Shown: positions 1 to 11,776, numbered from the stretch's first letter. The stretch: 64,000 nucleotides of DNA from Planoprotostelium fungivorum (GCA_003024175.1 MDYQ01000463.1:81136-145135); one strand, 5' to 3'. Notes: generated from the sequence alone by a model not told the origin. Made by a program: numbers and translations.

Positions 1-205
1 TCTCCGAGTCCAAGCCGTCACCGACGGAAAAGAACACCCCACCATCCACTTTGCCGATGATAGGAACCCCAACACAGTGTCCGAGACTGCGAAGGACCTC
101 ATCTCCAGGATGTTACACGTCGACCCCAACAAGAGGACAGACATGGCAGCTGTAGCCAATCACAAGTGGATGAAGAAGAAGACGCTGCTCGGATTTTCGT
201 ACTGA
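1..205 (+). CDS. Protein kinase, C-terminal fragment (5' truncated by window edge)
   Basis: The frame that opens at base 2 runs to TGA at 203-205 and ends ...MKKKTLLGFSY. It carries the end of a Ser/Thr kinase catalytic domain: the stretch KDLISRMLHVDPNKR is the subdomain X-XI helix with the invariant Arg, followed by a HKWM motif as in CAMK and AGC-like kinases. Catalytic residues lie outside the window, so the subfamily cannot be named. The domain ends only about 11 residues before the stop, so there is no long C-terminal tail. An AATAAA-like signal near 290 may mark the mRNA 3' end. Product class is sure; specificity is unknown. Confidence 0.85.
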   Translation, partial: LRVQAVTDGKEHPTIHFADDRNPNTVSETAKDLISRMLHVDPNKRTDMAAVANHKWMKKKTLLGFSY

Positions 206-553
206 GATGGAGGGAGAGAGGACGCATGAGCCACCGTTGGCTCGTATAATTTATTTCTGGGGATTCTGTAGAGACGTTTATACAGTGAAATAAAATGAAC
301 AGTGATGCATCGTCTCTTTCTTCTCTCACGTAGATGATGGGGGTGATGGAGAAGGATCGAGTGATGGTGTGTGAGAAGATCAGGAGGTGTTTCCCAAGAG
401 TGGATGGTGTGTTCTATATCGACAGTGTGTTCTATATCGATGGAGTGTGTCATTCATTTGTATCTGATATTTTGGCGGCAAATTATTCTAGGAAATGTGA
501 GTTGTAGAGGGGACATTGAGTTACGTCTTCCACACATCTCTCGGAAGATCATC
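206..553. other. Intergenic spacer between kinase and MRE11
   Basis: No convincing coding exon. It holds a polyadenylation-like AATAAA near 290 and a short direct repeat of GTGTTCTATATCGA at about 409-440, just upstream of the MRE11 start. The promoter of MRE11 must lie here. Confidence 0.6.
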
Positions 554-3500
554 ATGGGAGACGACAAGTGAGCTGCATGTCTTGCAACAGGGATATAACG
601 TTCGAGCAGCACCTTTCGTATATTGGTGGCTACAGATAACCATCTTGGTTATCTCGAGAAGGATCCAATCAGAGGAAATGATTCATTCATTACTTTCGAA
701 GAGATTCTTCAACACGCTAAGAACCTAGAGGTGAATGACCGAAGCGATTGTATGAGAAGATGACATCGTTAGGTGGATTTCATTCTCTTGGGAGGAGACA
801 TGTTCCACGACAACAAGCCAACACGACAGACTCTCTATCGAACGATGGAATTACTTCGAACATACTGCTTTGGAAATCGACCCGTGAACATTGAGATCCT
901 CAGCGACCAGTCCATCAACTTTGCCACCAAGTGAATACGATCTCTTTCATCCTCAAATTCGATGCCTTCAACATTGACATGATGCAGATTCGGTACCGTC
1001 AACTATGAGGACCCCAATTTCAATATTGAGATCCCCATCTTCTCCATCCACGGAAACCATGATGACCCAGCGGGGGTGAGTTCACCCACTGAATCGAAGT
1101 TTCGCAGGGTTCTGAACAGAATATAGGACGGAGGTCTTGCCTCTTTGGACCTCTTGGCCGTGACGAATCTCGTCAATTACTTTGGAAAGAACGATAATAT
1201 CGACGACGTCACAGTCTATCCCATCCTGATGAGAAAGGGCGACACCAAGGTATCCATCTACGGAATGGGAAACATTCGTGACGAGAGATTGTACAGAACA
1301 TTTCAACAGAAGAAGGTGGGAGGGATGGGCAAATGAGATATCTTCGATTGTGACATCACCATGTACGATGAGATCTTTCCTAAATGAGAACAGGTCAAAT
1401 TGATGAGACCCATCGAAGCGAGAGACGAGTGGTTCAACATCTTCGTTATCCACCAGAATCGGTGAATCACCCACACACAATTCTCCATCTCATCCTCAAT
1501 AGAGTGGCCCACTCTCCAAAGAATTACATTCACGAGGTCATGCTGGATAACTTTCTCAACTTTGTCGTCTGGGGACACGAACACGAATGCATGATCACAC
1601 CACAGATCAGTTCGGTAGGTAAATATTACATCATGCAACCCGGCTCATCTGTGGCCACCGCTCTCAGTGAGGGAGAATCCAAGAAGAAGTGAGTGAGCTC
1701 GTCCGAAAAGTCCTCACCGTGGTGCAGGCACGTTGGGTTATTAGAGATCAGAGGAGACAAGTTCAGGTTGACACCGATACCGCTGAAGACAACTCGTCCG
1801 TTCATCATGGAGGAGATCATACTATCCACAGAGGACGTGCGGACATCATCCATCATCATGTCATCACACGATCATCATCATCGTATGGAGATCTGTCTGT
1901 GACTCCATTCAGGTGGATCCAAACGACACAGAAGCAGTGACGGAACTACTCGCCTCCAAAGTAGAAGAGATGATCGAGAAGGCCAATTCAGAGACAGAAA
2001 ACACTCTGGGAATGAAACCATTGATCCGTCTCAAGGTAAGACCCTCTAACGAAACACGATTCCCTCTACAGAATACAATTGAGAGACATTCATCACATTT
2101 GTCAGGTCGAATATACGGGCTTCACGGCTCTGAATCCACAGAGATTCGGGCAGAGATTCGTAGGAAGAGTTGGGAACCCGAACGAGATCCTCTTGTACTA
2201 CAAGAAGAGATCTGCACCCAGTGAGATTCTTTCTCTTCCCCCACACCCTCCCTCATGACGATGACCTCCGCTCATCATCGTCATGACCGAAACTGACGAG
2301 AGAGACAGAACCGAAAGACAAGACCGACCGTGACACCGTCGTGAAGAACCTGAGACCCGATCCGTTAGACAACGTCAGAGTGGAAGATCTAATCGAATCC
2401 TTCCTGGTACAGTCTGGAGACATGCAGCTCTTGCTGGAGTCAGATCTACACCTAGCCCTCAATCAATTCGTCGAGAAGGGAGAATCGGATGCCATATCGA
2501 AATCCATCTTAGCTTCTCTCAAACAGATGCAAGACCATCTAGAGTGAGAGGCTACCTTCTACATCCCTCTCTCGTCATAGACGTCACATCGTTCTCTCGT
2601 CATAGACATTACATGGATCTCTTGTCATAGACATTACATGGATCTCTTGTCATAGACGTCACATGGATCTCTCATCATAGACGTCACATCGATCTCTTGT
2701 TATTCAATGTTGGATTCAGCTGATGTTGATTCAGGAAGAATCCACAGTTGGTGGTGAGAAATGGATCGGAATTGGATTCCGAGAAGATATTGGAGATGGT
2801 CACCAAGGAAACTGCAGACAAACGAGCGACCGAAGCGAGAGTGAGTAATACACGAAGAAAAAAATGTTATTTTCTTCTCGCGAAACATTCTTTTCTCGAA
2901 TTAAATTCTTTCACACATTATCCTTTTGTATCGAATTGCAAATGTTATAACTCTATTGATTGCCATAGGAACCACGTATCATTCTAACAAATGACAACAA
3001 CGACGATGAAGAACACGGAGACCACGGAGAGAACGATGAAGGTGATTCGACTTTTTTTTCTTTTTCTCAACAATTCTCTTCGCAGAGGAAGAAAAGTTTG
3101 CAAAGCCGAAGAAACCTGCGCCCGGAAAACTCGTGGATTCGGATGAAGAAGAAAAACCGAAGACGAGAAGCAGGGCGAAACAATCGAAAGCAGCTCCGAA
3201 GAAAACTGCCGCTCCCAAACAATCGAAAAAAGCTGCGGCGAAACAATCGAAATATGCTCCCCTCAACGTGAGATCTTTTTCTTCTCTTTTTTTTCTTTTT
3301 TTTCTTTTTCTTCTTTTTTTTCTCTTTTACATTTTATGTTGAACTGAAAGAAAAACAGTTGACGCAGCTACCTGATGACTTGACAATGGACGAAGACGAA
3401 CAACCATCACAAAAAACGACGAAAAAACAATTGAAAAAAGAAGAAGACGAAGACACACCCAAGAAGAGAAGGTGAAGAGAAATGTTCAATGTTTCTTCTG

Positions 3501-3675
3501 ACCGAAAAAAAGTTTGAATTTTTCGAGTTCGCTGAATTCGAGTGCGAAGAGGACGAAGGTGAGAAGAGAAAAAAAGGAAAAAAATGAAAGAAAATAGTTG
3601 TCTCAGCTGGATGACGAAGAAGAAGAATCTTCGATGAGCGTGGCCAGCAGCGCCAATTGGGGAAGGAGAAAATAA
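554..3675 (+). CDS. MRE11: Double-strand break repair nuclease MRE11
   Basis: MRE11 is the Mn-dependent nuclease of the MRE11-RAD50-NBS1 complex, which senses and trims DNA double-strand breaks. More than ten short exons join to [19 protein letters not shown] at the N-terminus (exon 1 is 554-567, donor GTGAG at 568). Phosphoesterase motifs are all present in order: [32 protein letters not shown] and VWGHEHEC followed by QPGSS. The capping-domain segments follow ([14 protein letters not shown], then [10 protein letters not shown]). The C-terminal third is low complexity with Lys/Ala/Gln-rich basic runs (3133-3270) alternating with acidic runs and ends ...WGRRK at 3673-3675; basic DNA-binding tails are usual in the family. 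The 191-nt intron 2544-2734 contains a tandem repeat. Family assignment is certain; some exon edges in the tail are approximate. Confidence 0.95.
2568..2700. repeat. Tandem repeat, about 25 bp unit, inside an MRE11 intron
   Basis: About five imperfect copies of a unit like CTCGTCATAGACGTCACATC fill most of the 191-nt intron. Copies differ at ACGTC/ACATT and CTCGTC/CTTGTC. Three of them contain the palindrome TGACGT read on the minus strand (a CRE-like half). Such expansions explain why this intron is much longer than its neighbours. Confidence 0.85.
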
Positions 3676-3805
3676 AATACGAAAAAGAAGACGGAAGGCA
3701 ACATACATCTGCACTTGTGATCATGTCACGGGAAGATCGGATGAGAACGATGGTGATGTATTTCTCAGATAGTCGGGACCAAGAGGAACTCGTGAGGGCA
3801 GTCGC

Positions 3806-4072
3806 ATGACCAGCTCCACTACCATAGTTGGAGTGGGCAAAGACGGCCTCGTCCCCACATCACACCACCGACACTTGGGACAGAAATGGAGAGAGTGGAA
3901 CGATTTAGAAGGGGACAGCTACGAAGGATACAGGATGGATGTCTTACTCTTCCACTTTCGTGTGGGCATGGCCGACTGGGTCAGATTTATGGAGGGACGG
4001 GGGCAGTGGGGGAACCACAGATGGGCTCAGGAAATCGGAAGACAAGCCATAAGAGAGATGAACGAACGATGA
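3806..4072 (+). CDS. Hypothetical protein, Trp-rich C-terminal half
   Basis: Open frame from ATG 3806 to TGA 4070-4072, 88 residues, not recognised. The second half is rich in Trp, Arg and Gly (DWVRFMEGRGQWGNHRWAQE) and reads like a folded or amphipathic domain. An ATG at 3723 opens another exon with a GTGAG donor at about 3797 whose splice would enter a different frame, so the true start and frame are uncertain. It lies downstream of MRE11 on the same strand, about 130 bp away. It could be a 3' UTR by-product. Confidence 0.35.
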   Translation: MTSSTTIVGVGKDGLVPTSHHRHLGQKWREWNDLEGDSYEGYRMDVLLFHFRVGMADWVRFMEGRGQWGNHRWAQEIGRQAIREMNER

Positions 4073-4410
4073 TGATCGAGATCATGATGATCCGAGAGTT
4101 ATGCTTCTCAGCGTATGGATGGAAGACGCGAAAAGAGCTGATCTTTATTCCAGGACTATAAATTACATCTTAATTGAGTCCACGGACTTCTGTACGATTA
4201 CACCTCTCACCGAAGCGGATGTCGATGGGTGATCCGTCACAAAACGAACCCCCAAATTGATAAAACGGTGTTTTCTTCTCACATGAGAATCACCATTCAC
4301 GGTGAAACTAGGTTGGTTTTGTTTCTTTTATTTCGACTTTCAACTCGTGAGGGTATGTGACCCGGTGTTTCCTTATACAATTACAACATCATCTCTTTTT
4401 CTTTTATTCA

Positions 4411-5909
4411 TCATACAGTCCCTGAAGCTTCATCACGCTCCATCACATCCATGCCGATCTGCGCCGAGCCCGACTTTGTTCCCTTCGTCCCGCTGGATCC
4501 AGTTCCACTCGTAGACGAGCTGTTGTGCCACAGTGCACTCAATCTCAACCATCTGCATCATCATCAGTCTCACTCTTCTCATGTCTCCCGTCACCTCTTG
4601 TATTGACGGATGGGCATGTAGAGTTCTAACATGGCGATGATGGCGAACCAGATGAGCCAGATGTTGATCATTCGCCTCCACCCCGTGAGGTATCCGTCTT
4701 TACCAGCGATGTAGAGGTAATTTACAATGGAGACGATCTTGTCTAACATGCACATGCTGACGATGAAACATAATTGGTAGGTCATCTGTCGGATCATCAG
4801 TGACATGCATTCACCGGGGCGGCGAGTCGCTCACCTTTCTGATCTTCGGTGCTACTGTGGGAGGCAAGATGCCCAACAGACGTATGCCACAGACGACAAA
4901 ACCGAGGAAGAAGAGACACCAGATGGCCACTTGAATCGAATTGTAAGCCATTTGAAGTCCCTTGATCGCGTCTGGGTTGGTGAAGTGGTATGTTCCTGCG
5001 ATCTGCATGTCCATTAGAGGGGGGATGATGGTGAGATGCTCACCCATAGGATCCACAATCCGATGGTGATGAGAGAGCCGATACCGAAGGGAATGCGGAA
5101 GCGCTGCAAGAAGGCGATCCTCTTTAGAATGTCTTCCATGGATAATGCACCCGAGAAGTTGACGTTGATCTTTCGAATCATCTCCTGTTGCCTCAGACTC
5201 TTCAGACTGTATTGATAGAGTTCCACCCTAAACCGTCGATCAGTGGACATGATTTCGAAATGAGAAAGGATCACGAACCAATGAGACAAGATGGCACTGA
5301 AGCAAACGGGGAGGATCCAGTCTCTCGCGTAGAAGAGCGTGAAGAAGACCTTTGGGGGCATTCTGTAATACATGCCAAAGAAGTCGAAGCACGTAAGGAC
5401 CGACACTAACACTGATCAGATGTCAACCCACATTTGAGAATCTCACTCAGAGACACAATGGCCAAACTGCTGAGAGAGATCTTGGTGACTTTGGTGATGA
5501 CAGAGCGATCAGCTCTCGAGCTGTGCGTGCGGAACTCTAGGACGAGCCTCCAAATGACAAAGGGGAATGTGATGCAGTAGAGGAGGCATCCAACGATGAT
5601 GACCGCCTTGAAGACTGGTTCTGCCTTGGGGGCGTCTAAAGCACCTGTTGTCACGCGTTAGAAGATGATGGTAGTCCGGCACGCACGGTTCAGGCAGTCT
5701 ACGGAGGCAGTACCGTTTTTGGCGAAGAATCTGTGGGAATGTGAGTTCGTGCCTGCTGATCGGTTGTCTAATCACCCCTGTAGACATCTGCACTTGCCGT
5801 TGTCCATACAGATACCCCATCCGTTACAAGTGGGATTGACCGAGTGGCAGTTCAGGGCGGACATGGCCTGACCGAAGAGGAGGACGAGGAGCGTGATGGT
5901 CGCCTTCAT
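4411..5909 (-). CDS. Secreted-N-terminus, EGF-like, multi-TM receptor-like protein
   Basis: Joined exons start at ATG 5909 with a signal peptide (MKATITLLVLLFGQAMSA). A six-cysteine EGF-like module follows (CHSVNPTC...GWGIC...KCRC...DC). Then come about seven or eight hydrophobic helices: AVIIVGCLLYCITFPF, SLSSLAIVSL, VLVSVLTCFDFFGMYY, PVCFSAILSHWFVIL, FGIGSLITIGLWILWV, IWCLFFLGFVVCGIRLL, CFIVSMCMLDKIVSIV and IWLIWFAIIAMLELYM. A last exon gives a Ser/Gly/Thr-rich tail ending ...ASGTV, stop 4411-4413. The layout (extracellular Cys module, 7-8 TM, cytosolic tail) resembles an adhesion-type or orphan GPCR, but no family signature was recognised. An in-frame ATG at 5981 would mask the signal peptide, so 5909 is preferred. 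Confidence 0.75.
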
Positions 5910-6436
5910 GCTGTCTGTGATCTGAGAGAGGGAGGAGAATCGTGCTCGGTTCTTGTCAGGTTTTAGGGTATCGTCACGCAATGGTGAACTCTTTTCTTTC
6001 CATGGAGATGACCATCAAATGTGTAAAGTTGACAAGAAATATCTCCTTTCATAGGGAGTCAGGTACCGTCAGTAGCCAAAAGTGACTGAAGTCGTCGGGG
6101 CCAACATGACTTTACCATAGGCCACCCCTATCATCTCCATCGTAAGTAGTTCCTTTTTACGCGATATTTTCCCTTGTAATAGCCGTTTCATCAGCCGGGC
6201 AGACCAAATCAACAGTTTTGAGCTCCACCGGTTAGACATCTCGTTCATGGGAAAGATATTGCTATCTATCTGTGCGCTGGGTGTCTGTCTCTGAGGAGGT
6301 TCACGCCTGGGTCAGTTATAGGTTATGTGATCACAGCGACCGTCAGCACGATGGTTCAAACAGAAGGTCACGTGACTGAAATAGCCTGCGTCAATAAATA
6401 AACCTTTAATTCGATCAAAATTTCATCTGATCTTGG
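5910..6436. promoter_or_regulatory. Divergent intergenic region
   Basis: 527 bp separate the start codons of the multi-TM gene (minus) and the LisH-like gene (plus). No exon is supported. An E-box-type CACGTG occurs at about 6369. The region must contain both promoters; no TATA motif stands out. Confidence 0.5.
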
Positions 6437-9030
6437 ATGATGGGGGCAATGGACCAAACAGGCTCGAACATGATGCCAGTTGATGTTCAAGGACATCACC
6501 AGCCCCCTAGGAGCAAAGATCACGACGATGTACTGTTGGATATCATGCAAACACTACGTGATTTTGGTTACATCAGAGCAGTTCACGAGTGAGTCACAAA
6601 TATAGAGGCATCCTCAATCAAATCAATGACATGCTCACAGGATCGAAATGCAGAGTCGGCTATACTTCGACCTGCAGTATTGGGATGAGTTATACGATCG
6701 ATCCAACTGGAAAGATCTATATAGGTGACATCATATCTTGGGTGTCATTTTGACCATCACAGATACTCAAAGAGTTTCTTAGATTGGTCGAGTGGGACGA
6801 CACAGAGGTTCATCTTGTTCGATTTGATCAAGATTCATTTCTTTCACTGCATCTATACGTGAGACCTCACCTGACGTCATACGATCATCGCCGGACGCAC
6901 ATCATCTAACATCTTTAAAGGAGGGACATCGAGACGGCGTGTGAACTGGTGGTATCAGAGCTCACATCATTAGACGAACCCATCAGAAACAAATTCGTCT
7001 CTCTTCTACAGGATTCTTCCGGGTGAAAGATTGTCACATTCTCTACGCGTAACACACGCAGGAGTCAAGAGATGAGAGATTACATCATGTTCACTGGAAG
7101 CTGTGAGGCGAAGAAGGCAAGGAAAGAACAATTATTGGAGAAATTGAAAGAATGCTTTGGAGATGCCCGGCATTTGAACGGGTGTGTATGATAGATGACA
7201 TCATCATCATCGATCGCTTGATCACATCATCATACGATCATATCTTCACTCCATCATATCATCAGAACACATCGATCGTTGCACAAGTGAATTGGGTCTC
7301 TTTCCATGTGGGATGAGATTCTCATGATCATGTAGGTACGATGGCAGGAAGGGAAACGAGATAACAAAGACGGCAAGAGAAACCGAATGGAGGGGAAAAT
7401 ACGAGAGAGTCTGCAGGGCGAACGAACTACTGAAGGAAAAAATCGAACAGATGATCCATCAAGAATCCACAATCCTCGCGGCACTCAAGAAGGTACGATT
7501 TCCCGCCATAACGAATCATTTGAAATTCAAAATCGACAGTTGGAGGCCCTCGAAGAGATCCACTCTCAGATCGACGACGAGATCGAGGAGTTCAGGGTGG
7601 GTGAGAAGCGGCCGGCCGCTCGAACATTTGAGACGATCAAGAGCTCACGATCGTCTTTCGAATCGACTCCCGTCCATTCGAGAGGAAGAAGATCTCATCA
7701 GAAGGTGAGATGACACGTGTCATCGTTCATCAGATCGTCACGATGATGCAAAATTGAAACGTGCAGACTTCATCATCGGCATCATCACCGCTCGAACGTG
7801 AAACCAAATCGAGAAGAAACGTGAAGAAGGGTGAAGTGGCGAGGAAGGAAGAGGAGGGAGGGAGTGTTGTAGAGATAGTAGACATGCCTTTGGAGACAGA
7901 ATTGTCTGTAGATGAATTGGAGAGGAGAGAAGAGGAAAAGAGAGAAGAGAAAGAAAAGAAAAAGGTAGGAGAAGAGAGGAGAGCGGAGGAGAGGAAAGAA
8001 GAGGAGAGAAAAGAAGAGGAGAGGAAAGAAGAGGAGAGAAAAGAAGAGGAGAGAAAAGAAGAGGAGAGGAGGGAACAAGAGAGAATAGAGGAACAAAAGA
8101 GAGAGGATAGAAAGGAAGCGGAGAGGAAGGAACAAGAGACGATAGAGGAGGAGAGGAGAGAGAAGGAGAGGAGAGAAGAGGAGAGGAGAGAAGAGGAGCT
8201 GAGATGGGAAGATGAATTGAGGGAAGAAGAGAGGAGAGAGAAAGAAGAGAGAAGAGAAGAGCAGAGATGGGAAGAAGAGATGAGAGAAGAGGAGAGGAGA
8301 GAAGAAGAGAGGAGAGAAGAAGAGAGGAGAGAAGAAGAAGAGCAGAGGTGGCAAGAAGAGATGTGGAAAGAAGAGACGAGAGAGGAAGAAAGAAGAGAAA
8401 GATTAAGGAAGGAAGAAGAGAGAAGAGAAGAATTGAGGATACAAGAGAAGAGGAGAGAGCAAGAGAGACGTGAGGTGGAGAGACGAGCAGAAGAGAGAAG
8501 AGAGGAAGAAAGAAGAGAAGAACAGAGGAGAGAACAGTTAAGAAGAGTAGAACAGAGGATAGAGAGGGAGAGGAGGGAGGGGGAGAAGATAGACGGAGAG
8601 ATGAGAGAAGCAGAGAGGAGAGAAGAGGAGAAGAGAGAAGAAGAATGGATAGAGGAGGAGAGGAGAGAAGAGCAAAGGAGAGAACAAGAAAGGAGAGAGG
8701 AAGAAAGGAGAGAGGAAGAGAGGAGACAAGTAGAGAGGAGACAAGTAGAGAGGGGACAAGAAGAGTTAAGAAGAGAAGAAGAGACGAGAGAAGCAGAGAT
8801 GATCGAAGAGGGGAGGAAGACATCACATACAGAAGCACAAATACAAGGTGAGTCAGTCCTACCCATGTCCTTCTGACACAAAAAAAGTGAAGGAAAAGGT
8901 AACAGATGAGCTGCAACATCAAGAGACGATGCAGGATGAGGAGGTGTCACTCATTCCTCCATCCGGGGAAAAGAACGGAAATAGTTCAACTACAACGAGC
9001 CAGATCGATTCGGCAGGGTCGTTAGGGTGA
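6437..9030 (+). CDS. LisH/CTLH-like protein with long Glu/Arg repeat
   Basis: About nine exons from ATG ATG at 6437 to TGA 9028-9030. Residues about 28-50 (DDVLLDIMQTLRDFGYIRAV) look like a LisH helix pair. The next exon (QSRLYFDLQYWDELYDRSNW) fits the CTLH pattern seen in TOPLESS, WDR26 and RanBPM-type proteins, so an oligomerising N-terminus is inferred. Helical segments follow (KARKEQLLEKLKECF, LEALEEIHSQIDDEI) and then Ser/Arg-rich linker. One exon from about 7761 to 8847 encodes roughly 300 residues of EERREEE-type repeats, expected to form a long, highly charged single helix or coiled coil. The final exon is acidic and Ser/Thr-rich (...SQIDSAGSLG). No WD40 domain follows, unlike TOPLESS. 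Function unknown; scaffold or cytoskeletal role is a guess. Confidence 0.75.
7915..8815 (+). repeat. Purine-only GAGGAGAGAGAAGAG coding repeat
   Basis: About 900 bp consist almost wholly of A and G on the plus strand, built from degenerate hexa- to 15-mers such as GAGGAGAGAAGAGGAG that translate as EERREE. The opposite strand is all pyrimidine and stays open in two frames (Ser/Leu runs), which produces false long ORFs. A homopurine tract of this length can form triplex (H-DNA) structures and is prone to length change. Confidence 0.95.
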
Positions 9031-9247
9031 GCGAACGGAGGTCTCGATGAAAATTCGTGGTATTCAAATTGTACGCAGACCGAAACCTTTCTTTGGAAAA
9101 TGGAAGACGATCATCATCACGTGATGTTGTGCATCACCACGAGCACCATTCGACTTCATCGTCCCTCGTTTCAGACGTTGATAGAGGAGAAGCAACGTCT
9201 ATAACACAAACAGAAGAGAAGAGTATGATAAAAAGTCTATTGTATCG

Positions 9248-10001
9248 TTACATATGCATTGAAGTCTGTGATGAATCCCTCAGTTTGTCTCTCCTGATGT
9301 CGATGGTGGTGATCTTGTCGTTGATGATCGGGCAGTCTGCACATCGTCACGGCCAGATCGTCGCACCTTTTTCCTCACCGTTGTTGATCGTGATGAAGTC
9401 GTAATATACGATCTGTTTTGGAGGTGTCGCACGATGACCCCCAGGAAAATCTAGGTCGTATAGAGGTTTGGAAACTTCTTCCAAAGATGTAGAAGGAATG
9501 AGTGTCTGTGTGTCGATGTGGTACTGACGATTGATTGGTATCATCCTATTACAGTTCCCTCACCTTATAGATGACCAGTGCTCGCTTCTCTATCTCGATG
9601 TGTCGCTTGCATATCTGTTAGAAGTTGAGCCGCCTCACCTCTCCATACAGAATCATTCATTCCTCTCATCAATTTACCTCGTGCAATAATTTGGACACAG
9701 TATCACCCAGCGTAAAGAGGTGCTCAAAGTGTGTCTGTGTCCACATCACCGATTTGAATTGTACTTGCACAAACAGAGAAGAAGGCCTGGGAGGCAATAC
9801 GATGGGCTCGTGGACATATGTCCTCGAGATCACTCGTTCCTCTTCTACATCATCATCGTGAGACAACCGTTCCATCCGTGATGTCACCCACCTTTTTTTG
9901 GTAAAGCTTGTTTCTTCACATTCCTGGACGAGACTGAAATGGTTCCACTCTTCCTTCCGCTCATCTATCGCATGCTGCCTCCCGGGCGCTAAGTTTGCCA
10001 T
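9248..10001 (-). CDS. Hypothetical protein (5 exons)
   Basis: Starts at ATG 10001 (MANLAPGRQHAIDERKEEWN) and ends at TAA 9248-9250 (...DSSQTSMHM). Exons join cleanly through GTGAG/GTAAA...AG introns, including a 40-nt one that removes a TAATAG. Later exons read FVQVQFKSVMWTQTHFEHLF, ICKRHIEIEKRALVIYK, YHIDTQTLIPSTSLEEVSKP, LYDLDFPGG and QIVYYDFITINN. The alternation of beta-like and helical segments suggests a compact cytosolic fold without membrane segments. Family not recognised. It faces the LisH-like gene tail to tail, 217 bp apart. The first exon boundary (an intron or read-through around 9850-9895) is unsettled. Confidence 0.6.
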
Positions 10002-10300
10002 CTCGTTGTTTCCCGGGAATCACAACACATACAAATCCGACCACGTTGACGCCAACATCATCTGCAACGGTTGCAACCGTTCCCCCGCCCTTTCTCCTGC
10101 ACACTTCTATCTAATCTCAATTCTATCTTCCTGTGCTTCTGCTGTTCATCGCTTACGGACAAATCTGAGCGCGACGCCACTATCAAAGCGGTTTTCGTTC
10201 TAGGCCAAGATTCTCTTTGTCGCGGAGTTTTCCACCCAGGGGAGAAAGACCCTCACTTCTCTTTGAACTTTCACTACGGCGGCTGCGATAGATAGCGTGG

Positions 10301-10905
10301 ATGCTCACGGTAAGCAACCTGAGTCGTCTCAAAATCGAAGAGACACCGTTGAGAGCGCATCTCTCACTACTTCAGCGACACCAGCGCAGCTACCTACTGA
10401 GGAACTGCAACGACACGAACCTCTACGACGAACAGACAACAGCGATGGCAATCAATCTGAAGAAATTCTTTGGCAATCAGCGCTCGACTTCTTCGAACAA
10501 TGTGCAGGCGAAACATGTAGATACTCAACAACAAAAGCCTGCAGGATTGAGATTGAGGGCATCTCAGACCTTCGACCCTGAAGAGCAGGTAAGCGATTGA
10601 TGATTGTCTAAAGAGATGTCTGACGGCAACGCAGTTATTGAGAGATTCGGATGGAGCCTCCTGTTCTGAATATTAGATGATGTTGTCTGCACGTTCTAAC
10701 GACCACGCACGCACATTGTCACATCAATTCAACGACTACGCTCACATTACGACGAACATCCAAGGTACAACAAGACACAATAAATCTACACACATACGCT
10801 GTCTCATTTTCGTATCATCACACAGTTGCATCGAAACCTCGCGTAATCCTAAAACGGTATCTGTGCACGAATTTTCGTCACATAGACCCTACATCAGACA
10901 CATGA
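10301..10905 (+). CDS. Hypothetical basic protein, uncertain exon structure
   Basis: Open from ATG 10301 (MLTVSNLSRLK) through a GTAAGC donor at about 10589. Two 3' continuations are possible: exon 10635-10677 ending ...GASCSEY, or exons 10678-10764 and about 10825-10905 ending ...NFRHIDPTSDT. The region includes KKFFGNQRS and is Gln/Asn/Arg-rich. A GTAAGC inside codons 3-5 could also be a donor, joining to CGACACCAGC at about 10378 in the same frame. Not recognised. Its start lies 299 bp from the start of the minus-strand orphan gene, giving a divergent pair. Confidence 0.4.
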
Positions 10906-11379
10906 TGTGTCTCGTCGTGTTGGCGTGATCGACTGTCGTGAGTTCTCCCCCGAATCTACGCACCACGGATGTAAACATGCACTCGAAGACATTGAGAAGC
11001 ATGTCTGACAATGTTGGATAATTCCACCAAATCGCTCAGCGTTTACACTATATCTCCCGTCTCATGTTGCCCGGAGACCCGTGAGTTATCACGCTCGTGT
11101 CACTGTGCATCACCATCGTGATGATCCCTTGCATTTGATCAATCAATGAATTGGTTGTGTTGTCATTTGATAGAAGAAAGTCGTGTTGTCGGTGGTGTTT
11201 GTATTTTATTCAGGTAAGATAAATAGTTGGTGCTGTGATTATCGCCAAGATGGTGTGCATATGTACACGAGTCGGAAACGATTAGATGTGACGCAGAGGT
11301 GCAACATCGAGACTGTGGGGTCGAACTGACGGGGAATGCATTCGGGTCATTTTGCTGGCCATCGGCTGACCTTCTTTCG
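10906..11379. other. Intergenic, nothing certain
   Basis: No exon supported. The minus strand stays open through 11210-11370 but with poor amino-acid character. An AATAAA read on the minus strand near 11210 is a likely polyadenylation signal for the small minus gene at 11380-11556. Confidence 0.4.
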
Positions 11380-11556
11380 TCAGCTCTTCACTTCATGAAT
11401 CTCCTCACCTCTTTTCCATTCTACTGCTGGCGGCGTGAGATCTCGTGTCAGCTGCATCATCTCCTGCATTAGGAGGTCATCTACCGGGGTCCCCGGCAGT
11501 GATTTGTGATTCATCTGGGGGATCATCACGGGGGACGACACTGTGGCTCGCTGCAT
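11380..11556 (-). CDS. Small hypothetical protein (58 aa)
   Basis: ATG 11556 to TGA 11380-11382 in one exon. The peptide contains a Met-rich stretch and a Pro-turn (GTPVDDLLMQEMMQLTRDL), ending ...GEEIHEVKS. A GTGAGGAG donor at codon 48 could splice to an AG at 11372 and replace the last ten residues with a longer Ser/Gln-rich tail. Codon composition is ordinary. Not recognised; the Thr-Pro and Leu/Met-rich motif could be a docking peptide, which is speculation. Confidence 0.4.
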   Translation of the reverse strand: MQRATVSSPVMIPQMNHKSLPGTPVDDLLMQEMMQLTRDLTPPAVEWKRGEEIHEVKS

Positions 11557-11776
11557 CTTGTCTCTTCTCTTTCTCTTGCTAACTTAATCGTGTCATGCGC
11601 GTGTCACGTCACAACAATCAAGTAGGGTACTTTTCAGGTTCGCAAAACGAGAATGATATTGTGCGATGAATTACCGTCGGCCGAACAAGAGACTTCGAAG
11701 ATCACCACCATCAAATCGTGAGACACGTTCACCGATGATAACGTGTGAATGAAATACAGCGACTATGGTGCTATAA

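Noticed and set aside
7730-8950. 406-codon and 394-codon minus-strand frames of Ser/Leu runs
   Set aside because: They are the complement of the purine repeat; the plus strand joins in phase with recognisable exons on both sides.
9057-9404. 115-codon plus-strand ORF with a hydrophobic stretch
   Set aside because: Overlaps the last exons of the minus-strand gene 9248-10001 and cannot be joined in phase to the gene before it.
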